From the NCBI GenBank assembly GCA_007119965.1, contig SKOR01000001.1, positions 1 to 40,544 on the forward strand: 40,544 nt of DNA, read 5' to 3'. Position 1 is the stretch's first letter; each line of letters begins with the position of its first letter. The stretch is from Syntrophomonadaceae bacterium (GTDB taxonomy: Bacteria > Bacillota > Dethiobacteria > DTU022). Below are positions 1 through 8,115 of this stretch, one piece after another. The position numbers and the translations under genes are program-made. Under the pieces are notes generated by a model that did no database searches, was not told the DNA's origin, and saw only the letters and a program-made list of their open reading frames with translations.

Positions 1-363
1 CAAAGGCAAGCATAAAGGCTTTGCCCAGGCATACAGGCGGAAAAGCAGGCGGTTCAGTTAGCGCCGTCATTTGCGGGTTCTGTCGCAGGTAGCGGCTGCA
101 GTTCAACTTCAGCCCTCCGCTTTAGGCTGCCCGGGACATTCGCCCTCCGTGGCTCAGGCCCCGGCGGCCCGCCTCCATGCGGGCCGGACTGCTCCGGCCT
201 TTGTTTCACAGGCCATTAATGCTGCTCCGCCACACGTCAAATGCCTGCATAAACTGAACCGTGTAAACGAAAATAAGCGGGCTGAACAAACACAACATTT
301 TTTATCATGCTGCATATAACGCCTGTCATGAGACTGTTTTTGCGCCGCCCTGGCCGGAATTAT
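1..363. other. Left-edge stretch without a convincing gene
   Basis: No recognisable protein is encoded here. Two edge fragments are possible. On the + strand a basic C-terminus ending in RRKSRRFS stops with TAG at 59-61. On the - strand a frame stays open from a TTG at 104-106, preceded by an AGCGGAGGG Shine-Dalgarno-like run, to the window edge. Neither resembles a family I know, and they overlap, so at most one is real. The longer + strand frame over 71-319 runs through a strong hairpin and has no ribosome site, so I do not call it. The centre (165-215) is unusually GC-rich and palindromic. Confidence 0.4.
182..206 (+). terminator. Probable intrinsic terminator, + strand
   Basis: A perfect 7-bp GC stem (GGCCGGA, loop CTGC, TCCGGCC) is followed directly by TTTGTTT. 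This would end a + strand transcript arriving from left of the window. The upstream arm also takes part in a second palindrome (GGCCCGC/GCGGGCC, about 167-186), so the two hairpins compete. Confidence 0.5.
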
Positions 364-1230
364 TTACCTGAGCAGGTTTAATGCGGCCTTTATATGCTCT
401 AGCGTAGTTCCACAACAACCTCCGACCATGGAAGCCCCGCTCTCGACGCATTTCAATATCCCGTCAGCAAAATCTTCCGGTGACATGTCATATACAGTTT
501 CTTTGTCAACCAGTTTCGGCTTTCCGGCATTGGGCTGGATCAGAACCGGCAGTGAGGAGTGCTCCTTGTAAATAGCCGCTATTTTACCCATCTCTTCCGG
601 GGAAAGATCGCCGCAGTTGGCGCCGACAGCATTAGCCCCGTTTTTTTCAAGAGCTTTGGCAATCTCCGGTACCGTGCTGCCCATAATTGTACGGCCGCCT
701 TTATCGGTAACCGCAAAAGACAGCGTCACAAGAATCGGCCTGTCTGTTACAGAGCGGGCTGCTTTTAAAGCACAAAGTGCTTCACGCAAATCTGTCATCG
801 TTTCGATGATCAAGCCATCTACTTCACCTTCAATTAATATCCGGGCCTGTTCCTCAAAGTTTTCATAGAACTGCTCTTCAGTGTAAGTGCCGTAGGGCTC
901 CAACAGTTTTCCGGTCGGCCCGATATCACCAAACACATATTGTCCTTCCCCGGCTGCTTTCCTGGCCAGGCCGGCACCGGCCAGGTTTGCTTTCCGCAGA
1001 TCAGTGTCCAGGCCTTTCGATTCTATGCTGATCCTGTTCATGGTAAATGTGTTAGTTGTTAAAGCATCAACCCCCAGGTCAGCATAATCGGTATGAAAAC
1101 TTAGAATTTGATCGGGGTTTGTGAGGTTGACAGCCCCACTTGCTTCCACTCCGCGCCTGGCTAACTCCGTGCCGGTTCCACCGTCGAATATGATTATCTT
1201 CTTCTCTGCCAAAATTTTTTGCAAGTCCAT
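364..1230 (-). CDS. Homocysteine S-methyltransferase family protein
   Basis: This 288-residue protein matches the single-domain homocysteine-binding methyltransferase fold (Pfam S-methyl_trans; the N-terminal module of MetH, and MmuM/BHMT). It opens with IIFDGGTGTELARRG, typical of the family's first barrel strand. The zinc-thiolate ligands are visible as Cys in GANCGD (about residue 205) and the paired Cys in GGCCGTT (about 272). The family transfers a methyl group to homocysteine, forming methionine, in the cytoplasm. There is no cobalamin- or folate-binding domain, so the methyl donor (a methylated corrinoid protein, S-methylmethionine or a betaine) cannot be read from the sequence. It stands alone and diverges from the threonine genes. 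The ATG at 1230 has a weak GTGGTGA ribosome site. Confidence 0.85.
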   Translation of the reverse strand: MDLQKILAEKKIIIFDGGTGTELARRGVEASGAVNLTNPDQILSFHTDYADLGVDALTTNTFTMNRISIESKGLDTDLRKANLAGAGLARKAAGEGQYVFGDIGPTGKLLEPYGTYTEEQFYENFEEQARILIEGEVDGLIIETMTDLREALCALKAARSVTDRPILVTLSFAVTDKGGRTIMGSTVPEIAKALEKNGANAVGANCGDLSPEEMGKIAAIYKEHSSLPVLIQPNAGKPKLVDKETVYDMSPEDFADGILKCVESGASMVGGCCGTTLEHIKAALNLLR

Positions 1231-1488
1231 TTTTTAATTTCACCACTTTCTCCGGTATGTTGCAAACCGTAATTTAAACCGCGCTTCTCAACGCTTTGTT
1301 CCAACTATTCTTCAACTGCTGATCATAATATGCCTGCTTCGAATACGCTTTATATTATACCAAATTATTGTAAGAGGCCCAAAAAGGATATCTTTCAACA
1401 GGCAGCGAATTATCTTTTTATCAAACCTTTTAAAGAACCAGATTGCCATTAACAAAACAACGGAACTTAAACAGGAGGGACTCTATCA

Positions 1489-2442
1489 ATGAAGAAGATA
1501 CTCGTAACCGGCGCTCTCGGCCAGATTGGAACTGAACTTGTGCCCTATCTCAGGGATAAATACGGCCCGGAGAATATCATCGCCTCGTCAAGAAGAGTAA
1601 AAGACGGCTGCGAAGGCATAACCGGGGGAGGACCTTTCGAATTGCTTGACATTACGAACCGCGAAGCCGTTCGATCCGTGATTAAAAAACATGGGGTGGA
1701 CTCTGTATATCATCTCGCTTCCATGCTTTCCGCCACGGGTGAAGATAACCCCCAGGCGCTCTGGGACGTAAACATGAACGGCTTAATCAATATTCTCGAA
1801 GAAGCCAGGCAGCAAAGCTGCTCAATTTTCTTCCCCAGTTCAATTGCTGTCTTCGGACCGGACTCTCCCAAAGATAAAACTCCCCAGGATACTGTAACCA
1901 GGCCCACCAGCATTTACGGTGTCTCCAAGATATCAGGAGAATTGCTCTGTGACTACTACCACAAAAAATACGGCCTCGATATCCGCGGGTTGAGGTACCC
2001 GGGGGTTATATCAAGCGCGGCCATGCCCGGTGGCGGCACTACCGATTACGCTGTTCATATTTTTTACGATGCGATAAAAAAGGGTAGTTACACCTGTTTC
2101 CTGGAAGAAAACAGCTCAATCGATATGATTTATATGCCCGATGTCCTCGAGGGCGCCGTGAAGTTAATGGAAGCAGATCCGGCTAAACTTCAGCACCGCA
2201 ACGCTTTCAATGTTTCAGCTATAACTGTCACGCCGAAGGAACTTGCTGCCGAAATCAAAAAACATATCCCCGGCTTTAACATCGATTACGACATTGACCC
2301 CGTCAGGCAGGCTATCGCCGACAGCTGGCCCAATTCGTTAGACGATTCGGCAGCCCGCAGGGAATGGGGCTGGGACCCGCAATATGACCTGAAAATGATG
2401 ACAGAAGATATGCTCAGGGAACTCGGCAAAAAGCTGCAGTAA
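1489..2442 (+). CDS. SDR-type L-threonine 3-dehydrogenase (NAD-dependent epimerase fold)
   Basis: This 317-residue extended short-chain dehydrogenase has an N-terminal Rossmann motif TGALGQIGTE and a catalytic YGVSK (about residues 143-147). The start MKKILVTGALGQIGTELVP and the overall length are those of the UDP-galactose-epimerase-like threonine dehydrogenases, not of the zinc-dependent Tdh. The enzyme oxidises L-threonine to 2-amino-3-ketobutyrate with NAD+. The next gene, 24 bp downstream, encodes the ligase that consumes this unstable product, which strongly supports the substrate. The start is fixed by AGGAGG before the ATG. A sugar-nucleotide epimerase role is possible from the fold alone, but the context argues against it. 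Confidence 0.88.
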   Translation: MKKILVTGALGQIGTELVPYLRDKYGPENIIASSRRVKDGCEGITGGGPFELLDITNREAVRSVIKKHGVDSVYHLASMLSATGEDNPQALWDVNMNGLINILEEARQQSCSIFFPSSIAVFGPDSPKDKTPQDTVTRPTSIYGVSKISGELLCDYYHKKYGLDIRGLRYPGVISSAAMPGGGTTDYAVHIFYDAIKKGSYTCFLEENSSIDMIYMPDVLEGAVKLMEADPAKLQHRNAFNVSAITVTPKELAAEIKKHIPGFNIDYDIDPVRQAIADSWPNSLDDSAARREWGWDPQYDLKMMTEDMLRELGKKLQ

Positions 2443-2466
2443 ATAATAATATATGGAGGCATAAAA

Positions 2467-3654
2467 ATGTCCGAACAGATTATCAGAGACCTTCAGGGTC
2501 AATTTAGCGAGCTCCGGGAACAGGGGCTCTTCAAACAGGAACGAATTATTACAAGCTCTCAATCAGCGAATATTGAAGTATCAACAGGTGAAGAGGTTTT
2601 AAACTTCTGCGCCAATAATTACCTCGGCTTATCGAACCACCCGGAGGTAATCAGGGCTGCCCAGGCAGCTATGGATCAGTGGGGGTACGGCCTTTCGTCT
2701 GTCCGCTTTATCTGCGGAACACAGCAAGCCCACAAGGACCTGGAACAGAAGGTTTCCACATTTTTAGATACTGAGGACACGATTCTTTACGCCGCCTGCT
2801 TCGATGCCAACGGCGGGATATTTGAACCCCTGCTCGGGGCAGACAGCGCCATAATTTCCGACGAACTAAACCACGCATCAATTATCGACGGTGTCCGGCT
2901 TTGCAAAGCAGCCCGCTTCCGGTTCAGCCATTCAGACATGGCTGAACTGGAGGATTGCCTTCGGCAGGCCCAATCTTCAAAGTACCGGCTGATTGCCACC
3001 GATGGAGTTTTTTCCATGGACGGGGATATTGCTAAACTGCCCCAGATATGCGATCTGGCCGGGCGGTATGATGCCCTGGTCATGGTTGACGACAGCCATG
3101 CTACCGGCTATATCGGCAAAACAGGCCGCGGCACCTTTGAACATTTCGGCCTGGAAGGAAAAATCGATTTAATCACCACCACTTTCGGCAAAGCGCTCGG
3201 CGGGGCCATGGGCGGCTGCACTTCGGGCCGCAAAGAACTGGTTGAGATGCTTCGCCAGCGCTCACGGCCTTACCTTTTCTCCAATTCGCTGGCCCCGGCC
3301 ATTGTAGGGGGAACCTTAAAAGTTCTGGAGATGCTCGGGGATTCTACCGAACTTCAGGACAGGGTTAAGGAGAACGCCGCTTATTTCCGTAAAAAAATGC
3401 TGGATGCCGGCTTTACGATAGTTCCAGGCGACACAGCAATAGTCCCGGTTATGCTCTACAACGAGCCGCTGGCCCTAAAGATGGCAGACTTAATGTTGAA
3501 AGAAGGCATTTACGTGATCGGCTTCGCTTACCCGGTTGTCCCGAAAGGGAAAGCACGCATCAGGGTCCAGCTTTCTGCCGCCCACGAAAGAGAACACCTT
3601 GACAGGGCTGTTTCCGCTTTCATTAAAGTCGGAAAAGAGCTGGAGGTGATTTAA
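2467..3654 (+). CDS. kbl: Glycine C-acetyltransferase (2-amino-3-ketobutyrate CoA ligase)
   Basis: This 395-residue PLP enzyme belongs to the alpha-oxoamine synthase family. The PLP-binding lysine lies in TTFGKALGGAMGG (about residue 240) and the cofactor-stacking and binding segment is DDSHATGY (about 205). FCANNYLGLSNHPEV near the N-terminus is characteristic of Kbl. It cleaves 2-amino-3-ketobutyrate with CoA to glycine and acetyl-CoA, completing threonine catabolism with the preceding dehydrogenase. A GGAGG site precedes the ATG. BioF and serine palmitoyltransferase share the fold; adjacency to the threonine dehydrogenase decides the call. Confidence 0.95.
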   Translation: MSEQIIRDLQGQFSELREQGLFKQERIITSSQSANIEVSTGEEVLNFCANNYLGLSNHPEVIRAAQAAMDQWGYGLSSVRFICGTQQAHKDLEQKVSTFLDTEDTILYAACFDANGGIFEPLLGADSAIISDELNHASIIDGVRLCKAARFRFSHSDMAELEDCLRQAQSSKYRLIATDGVFSMDGDIAKLPQICDLAGRYDALVMVDDSHATGYIGKTGRGTFEHFGLEGKIDLITTTFGKALGGAMGGCTSGRKELVEMLRQRSRPYLFSNSLAPAIVGGTLKVLEMLGDSTELQDRVKENAAYFRKKMLDAGFTIVPGDTAIVPVMLYNEPLALKMADLMLKEGIYVIGFAYPVVPKGKARIRVQLSAAHEREHLDRAVSAFIKVGKELEVI

Positions 3655-3743
3655 TAAACCGGTGAGCTCATGCCTTTTTCTTTGCCTTTTTATTAACGAT
3701 CACCCCAGCCTGCTGCCATAAATGATCGTACCGGCAGTTCCGG

Positions 3744-4709
3744 CTAAGGTGAATCCAGCCCGACCAGAAAATCGGCCAGGATTGCATTAAACTGTTCCGG
3801 TGAAGTCTCCATCGGGCAGTGGCCTTCGCCTTCTATTGCCACCAGCCTGGAGCGGGGAATTAATTGAAGCAGCCTTTCCCCCTGCTCCAGGGGCACCCAG
3901 GTATCTTCTACACCCCAGACACAAAGCACCGGAAGGGCCAGTTCATCCAGGCGATCCACCAGGGATACAGGACTTGTTTTAAGCAAATCAACCAATACGG
4001 CAGCAGTGTTTTCTACCGCCAGCGGCCTGTAATATCCTGCAGTTTCATCTATAGAAGGTTCCCGCCCGTAAGCAGAAGCCAGGACCTGCTCCAGCCTGCT
4101 TTCGCTGCGCAAGAAGCCCGGCCCGAGAATCCTGATCCAGCGGCTGACCGGGGGGTAATGCAGGAATGAGTTAAAAAACGAAGGCTCCGATTCAGCGAGC
4201 GCGCCTGCAACCAGGGTGATACTCTTTACCTTCTGAGGTTCCTGCAGGGCCATAGCCGTTACCACGGCACCTCCCATGGAGTGTCCGACAAGGTTCCACT
4301 GCTCACCGGGATAACGCTCATCCAGAAAAGCCCACAGCCTCCCGGCCCTTGCCGGGGCAGTGTGATCAAGACCCTGCCTGCGTTCACTTAAACCAAAGCC
4401 CGGCAAGTCCACGGCAACTACCCTGTATCCTTCCGACTCCAGGGCCGGGGCCGTATAACGCCATGAAAACGTGGAGCCTCCCAGCCCGTGCACCAGCAGC
4501 ATGTTAACACTGCCCTGGTTACTGCCTTCCCAGGAACGGTAGTGCAGCTCTACCCCTCCAACTTCAGCATACTCGCTGTTAGCAAAAGATAGCTGATGAC
4601 GGTTTCCACTTTCCCGCGGTTCCGGGATCAGGTAAGGCAGCAGGCTAAAGAGCACAAAAAGCGCTCCGGGAACCAGGACAATCCACTTCAGCACTTTCCT
4701 GACATTCAC
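3744..4709 (-). CDS. Membrane-anchored alpha/beta hydrolase
   Basis: This alpha/beta-fold hydrolase of about 321 residues has one N-terminal hydrophobic helix (WIVLVPGALFVLFSLLPYLI), suggesting an anchored enzyme facing the outside. The oxyanion region is LLVHGLGGS, the nucleophile elbow is GHSMGG, the acid is probably the Asp in WGVEDTWVP, and the catalytic His is in GEGHCPME near the C-terminus. Together these form a complete Ser-Asp-His triad. I prefer the GTG at 4709, nine bases behind AGGGGG, over a TTG at 4718 that almost touches that site. It is convergent with kbl. The substrate is unknown; an esterase, lipase or C-C hydrolase would all fit. Confidence 0.8.
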   Translation of the reverse strand: MNVRKVLKWIVLVPGALFVLFSLLPYLIPEPRESGNRHQLSFANSEYAEVGGVELHYRSWEGSNQGSVNMLLVHGLGGSTFSWRYTAPALESEGYRVVAVDLPGFGLSERRQGLDHTAPARAGRLWAFLDERYPGEQWNLVGHSMGGAVVTAMALQEPQKVKSITLVAGALAESEPSFFNSFLHYPPVSRWIRILGPGFLRSESRLEQVLASAYGREPSIDETAGYYRPLAVENTAAVLVDLLKTSPVSLVDRLDELALPVLCVWGVEDTWVPLEQGERLLQLIPRSRLVAIEGEGHCPMETSPEQFNAILADFLVGLDSP

Positions 4710-4948
4710 AACTGCCAACCCCCTGTATTTTATTGAGGCAGGTATTTACCCGCGCCCGCCTGCTGACAGGCGCCAAACCGCCCGCTATGGTTATTTAATT
4801 CCACAGCAGCTGTTGCTATCCCTACCGGAGAGTATCCCGTTCGCTGCCTGACAGAAAAAAACCTCGAACTATTTTTAAGTTATTGAAGGGATCGCAGGGC
4901 CTGAAACAGAAGGGAAATAATCGAATTAAATTACAGGAGGTTTTTTTA

Positions 4949-5290
4949 ATGAGTGTTATTGAGAAAGCGAAAGAGCTGGGTATTGAAATCAGCAAAACCG
5001 AACAATACCAGGAACTGGAACGGGTTTCCGAAAACATGCAGGCAGATCCTGAAGCCAATCAAATGATCAAGGAAGTCCAGGAACTTCAGCAGCAGATACA
5101 ATTTGCCCAGCAGTCGGGAGTCCAGCCCAGCGAGGAGCAAATACAGCAGTTTAACGACTTAAAAGGCAAAATGGATACCAACCTGACTATCCAGGCTTAC
5201 GCCAAGGCCCAGAACGACTTTAGCCAGTTTATGCAGGAAGTCAACAGTGCGATCAGCGAAGGAATCAATCCCGACGCCAATAAAGAGTAA
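4949..5290 (+). CDS. YlbF/YmcA family protein
   Basis: This small, mostly helical and glutamine-rich protein of 113 residues matches the YlbF/YmcA (Com_YlbF) family of Bacillota. It begins MSVIEKAKELGIEISKTEQY and carries the repeated QQ/EQIQQF helical segments typical of the family. In Bacillus, YlbF forms a complex with YmcA and YaaT that adjusts RNase Y activity and developmental decisions; no partner gene is nearby. The ATG at 4949 follows a perfect AGGAGG. An upstream extension of the frame lacks a ribosome site. It is monocistronic, followed by a hairpin. Confidence 0.82.
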   Translation: MSVIEKAKELGIEISKTEQYQELERVSENMQADPEANQMIKEVQELQQQIQFAQQSGVQPSEEQIQQFNDLKGKMDTNLTIQAYAKAQNDFSQFMQEVNSAISEGINPDANKE

Positions 5291-5302
5291 ATGCGCAATT
5301 TT

Positions 5303-5330
5303 ACGGGCAGCAAGATATCGTGCTGCCCGT
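5303..5330 (+). terminator. Terminator after the YlbF gene
   Basis: A perfect 10-bp inverted repeat (ACGGGCAGCA / TGCTGCCCGT, 8-nt loop) starts 13 bases after the stop codon and is followed by TTTAG. The short T tail makes it a moderate intrinsic terminator. Confidence 0.65.
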
Positions 5331-5360
5331 TTAGCCCGAAATACCGAAATACTGACGCTG

Positions 5361-5378
5361 CCCCTGCCAGGGCAGGGG
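5361..5378. terminator. Second GC hairpin between convergent genes
   Basis: CCCCTG and CAGGGG form a very GC-rich stem between the YlbF gene and the convergent uspA gene. Neither side has a T tail, so a bidirectional terminator role is only plausible. Confidence 0.4.
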
Positions 5379-5423
5379 GCGTTGGCATTTCCAGACCCCA
5401 GGTTGAACAATCCCGGCCTGCAA

Positions 5424-5864
5424 TTATTTTACTATCAGTACATTTTTAGCGGTGCAGTGAGCGACCTTGTTACTCACACTGCCCAGGAAAGCTTCCCTGA
5501 GGCCCCTTACCCTGTAACTTCCTAAAATCAGCAAATTAAATGGTCCCCTGTCCGCCATTTTGCAAATTGCATCTGCAGGCGGCTGCTTTCCAATCAGGAC
5601 CTTCGTTTCAACCCTGACTCCGTTTTCCTTCAACTTATCAGCAGCTTTCCCCACAATTTTTTCAGCATCACCTTTCATGTTTTTCTTAACCTGATCCCAG
5701 TAATCATCAGACATGTGAACACTGATCCGGTTTTGCATATCATATTCACCGGTTACATTAAGAACAGTTACCTCTGCATCCAACGCTTTTGCAATTGTTA
5801 ACGTTTCATCAATCACTCTATCTGAATGCTCGGAACCGTCAATCGCCACCAGTATTTTATACAT
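5424..5864 (-). CDS. Universal stress protein UspA-like 1
   Basis: This 146-residue single-domain USP starts MYKILVAIDGSEHSDRV, the standard first strand and nucleotide-binding loop. Near the C-terminus LILGSYRVRGLREAFLGSVS follows the ATP-binding pattern G-2x-G-9x-G(S/T) with slight variation, then VAHCTAKNVLIVK. The start at 5864 is supported by GGGAGTGA seven bases upstream; a 12-codon upstream extension has no such site. It sits directly behind a paralogue, probably in one transcript. USPs bind ATP and help cells through starvation or redox stress; the specific role here is unknown. Confidence 0.9.
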   Translation of the reverse strand: MYKILVAIDGSEHSDRVIDETLTIAKALDAEVTVLNVTGEYDMQNRISVHMSDDYWDQVKKNMKGDAEKIVGKAADKLKENGVRVETKVLIGKQPPADAICKMADRGPFNLLILGSYRVRGLREAFLGSVSNKVAHCTAKNVLIVK

Positions 5865-5903
5865 TTCTAAATCACTCCCATGTAGTATTTGGGTTTTCAT
5901 GCT

Positions 5904-6344
5904 TTACTTTGCAATTAAAACGCTGGTGCATCCCATATGGGCCACTTTATTGCTTACGCTGCCTAAAAACATTTCCTGGATACCCCGCAAACCGCGGCTG
6001 CCAATCACGATTAAATCGAACTTGCCTTCCCTGGCCAGTTCACAGATAGCATCAGCCGGAGCCTGGTGGCCGACAACAGTTTTGGTTTTCACCGTCAGGC
6101 CCTTATCCCTGAAAGGTTCCGCCGCCTTTTTTACTACTTCTTCAGCTTCCTCTCTGAGCTGCCTGTTAACCTTATCCCAGTTGTCTTCGGAAAACTGCAT
6201 ACTTACGCGGGGGCTGAAAACATATTCCCCAACCACGGTAACAACAGTTACTTCGGCATTCAGGCCTTCTGCAACAAGCAGGCCTTTCTCAATTACTTTT
6301 TCAGTATGCTCCGAACCATCTACTGCCAGCAGGATGCGATTCAT
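5904..6344 (-). CDS. Universal stress protein UspA-like 2
   Basis: This 146-residue USP begins MNRILLAVDGSEHTEKV and ends GSRGLRGIQEMFLGSVSNKVAHMGCTSVLIAK, an intact ATP-binding G-2x-G-9x-G(S) motif. It resembles the downstream gene along its whole length, so the pair is a tandem duplication. GGAGG precedes the ATG, and a good sigma-A promoter lies about 30 bp upstream. The baeRF-family gene on the other side of the intergenic region is often associated with stress genes, which fits a general stress role. Confidence 0.92.
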   Translation of the reverse strand: MNRILLAVDGSEHTEKVIEKGLLVAEGLNAEVTVVTVVGEYVFSPRVSMQFSEDNWDKVNRQLREEAEEVVKKAAEPFRDKGLTVKTKTVVGHQAPADAICELAREGKFDLIVIGSRGLRGIQEMFLGSVSNKVAHMGCTSVLIAK

Positions 6345-6374
6345 TGGCTTATAACCTCCAACTCTTTTTCATAA

Positions 6375-6403
6375 ACTATATCAATATTCTGTTACTTGAT
6401 CAA
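6375..6403 (-). promoter_or_regulatory. Sigma-A promoter of the uspA pair
   Basis: On the - strand TTGATC is separated by 17 bp from TATAGT. It lies just upstream of the first uspA gene with a short leader. Confidence 0.65.
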
Positions 6404-6653
6404 CCACCCAAAATGCAAGCACTTAAAAGTGGCTTCGGCAGGATTGCCGTGCAGGCGGTTTATGATTTCCTGTTTTACAGGGGCACTATGATCTGTAACC
6501 GGACGGCACTCCCTACATAGCCCTATCTTCCTGCTGTCTTGCATGGATATGCCTTATTCCTTAAATTGTTTCGCTGTTAAGGCATCCTAACCTTCAATGG
6601 GCTAAAAACCCCGGACTGCTGACGATCTTTTATGACAACATTTCCAGATAAGG

Positions 6654-6681
6654 TTGAAGCTCACAGTCAATCAGTTATAAT
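6654..6681 (+). promoter_or_regulatory. Sigma-A promoter of the baeRF-family gene
   Basis: TTGAAG, a 16-bp spacer and a perfect TATAAT lie in the 0.5 kb region between uspA and the baeRF-family gene. Transcription from here would leave an untranslated leader of about 170 nt containing interleaved inverted repeats. The rest of the intergenic region (6404-6653) shows nothing I recognise. Confidence 0.6.
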
Positions 6682-6698
6682 AAAGGTAAGCAACAAAT

Positions 6699-6742
6699 CG
6701 GGTAATGAAACAGCAGAGCCTATTACCCGTAACATCTGCTGT
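6699..6742 (+). promoter_or_regulatory. Candidate pseudoknot or alternating-hairpin leader RNA
   Basis: Two perfect 8-bp inverted repeats are interleaved. CGGGTAAT (6699-6706) pairs with ATTACCCG (6722-6729), and ACAGCAGA (6710-6717) pairs with TCTGCTGT (6735-6742). The order A-B-A'-B', with connecting loops of 3, 4 and 5 nt, is that of an H-type pseudoknot, or of two mutually exclusive hairpins. A further TTACCCG at 6827-6833, just before the ribosome site, could compete for the first arm. The position early in the leader suggests control of the downstream gene. It matches no riboswitch class I can name. Confidence 0.45.
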
Positions 6743-6857
6743 AGCTTTTAACCATTGCTGTGCCTTTAACTGATCCTGTAATCGCAAACCCTTTGCAGCA
6801 AGTAAAATAACTTGACGGCTGTTTTCTTACCCGAATACTCTTAAGGGGGACGGTTAA

Positions 6858-8021
6858 ATGGAGCGTTTAAACAAGGAAGAAATGGAACTTCTGCTAAGCC
6901 AGGGAAAGAAAGAGCCCTGCATTTCCATTTATATGCCCACTAAAAAAGGCAGGGAAAGAGCAAAAGAGAATTCCACCCGTTTTAAAAACCTGCTTGCAAA
7001 AGCCGAAGAGCAGTTGGAAAGCTGGAGCCTTGAACCCGCAGAAAAAAGTAATCTGCTTGACTCCGCAAAAAAGCTTATTTCCGACAGCTATTACTGGGCT
7101 AATCAGAGTGAGGGCCTGGCCTACTTCATTGCCGACGGTTTTTCACAGTATTACCGTTTACCGGTTCAGTTTGAAGAAATGTCAGTAGTCAGGAAAACTT
7201 TCCATATCAAGCCCCTTTTTACCCTCTTATCTTCCGACGGACAGTTTTACATTCTTGCCCTCAGCCAGAAGGATGCCCGCCTGATGCGCGGCACGCAAAC
7301 CACGGTTGAAGAAATGGATTTAAGCAAGCTGATCGAAAAGTTCGAAGTCGAATTCGTCGATGAAATTCCCGCACAGTTTCTCCAGTTCCACACAGGAGCC
7401 CCGGAGTCGGCCGGCACCAGAACCGCTATATATTTCGGCCACGGCGGTGAAATAGACAGCCTCATGCGGGAAAGACTGCTCAACTATTTCAGGTTCATCG
7501 ACCGCGAGATCCAGGGCCTGCTCGATGGCAACAATTCTCCGTTGATCCTGGCTTGCGTTGACTATCTTACCCCGCTCTATAAAACAAGCAGTAAATACCC
7601 GCTGCTGTTCGAAGATAACATCAAGGGGAACCCGGAAAACCTCAGCGCCGGGGAGCTGCATCAAAAAGCCTGGGAAATTGTAAAACCTTACTTTCAGGAA
7701 AAACAGGAAACGGCAAAAAAACGCTACCATGAGTTGAAAGGAACGGGGAAAACTTCCAATGATATACTTGAAATCCTCCCGGCAGCCTATCACGGCAGGA
7801 TCAGTGAACTTTTTGTTACCCCGGGTGTACAGCAATGGGGCCGCTATGACCCGGCGAAAGAAGAAATCAGCCTGAACGAAAATCCGCAGGACGGCAGCGG
7901 CGGCGAAGATTTAATTGACATGGCTGTAGCGAAAACATTCTTAAGCAATGGCACTGTTTACGCTGTAGATTCCGGGCAGATGCCCGACACTGCTCCTGTT
8001 GCGGCAGTCTACCGCTGGTAG
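6858..8021 (+). CDS. Bacterial archaeo-eukaryotic release factor (baeRF) family protein
   Basis: This 387-residue soluble protein has the N-terminal pattern EPCISIYMPTKKGRE, then RFKNLLAKAEEQL, EGLAYFIADG and FHIKPLFTLLSSDGQFYILALSQ. These resemble the baeRF family 3 proteins, which are related to archaeal/eukaryotic eRF1-type folds. These proteins are proposed to act on ribosomes or translation, but their role is not established. GGGGGAC lies upstream of the ATG. The gene sits between the UspA pair and dinB, an arrangement consistent with stress physiology. I see no catalytic motif to assign an activity, and the family call rests on remembered similarity. Confidence 0.65.
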   Translation: MERLNKEEMELLLSQGKKEPCISIYMPTKKGRERAKENSTRFKNLLAKAEEQLESWSLEPAEKSNLLDSAKKLISDSYYWANQSEGLAYFIADGFSQYYRLPVQFEEMSVVRKTFHIKPLFTLLSSDGQFYILALSQKDARLMRGTQTTVEEMDLSKLIEKFEVEFVDEIPAQFLQFHTGAPESAGTRTAIYFGHGGEIDSLMRERLLNYFRFIDREIQGLLDGNNSPLILACVDYLTPLYKTSSKYPLLFEDNIKGNPENLSAGELHQKAWEIVKPYFQEKQETAKKRYHELKGTGKTSNDILEILPAAYHGRISELFVTPGVQQWGRYDPAKEEISLNENPQDGSGGEDLIDMAVAKTFLSNGTVYAVDSGQMPDTAPVAAVYRW

Positions 8022-8115
8022 AAACGCAGGTACAGAAACCCTGTCCGGTTCGAATTAAATATTTACAGGCTGAATAAGATAAACATGAGGGCGTTAAACC
8101 GGAAGGATTAACTCC

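Noticed and set aside
71-319. 82-codon + strand open frame
   Set aside because: It has no ribosome site, runs through a strong terminator hairpin and has an atypical composition.
8041-8090. GGTTCGAATT resembling a tRNA T-loop
   Set aside because: No acceptor, D or anticodon stems can be formed around it.
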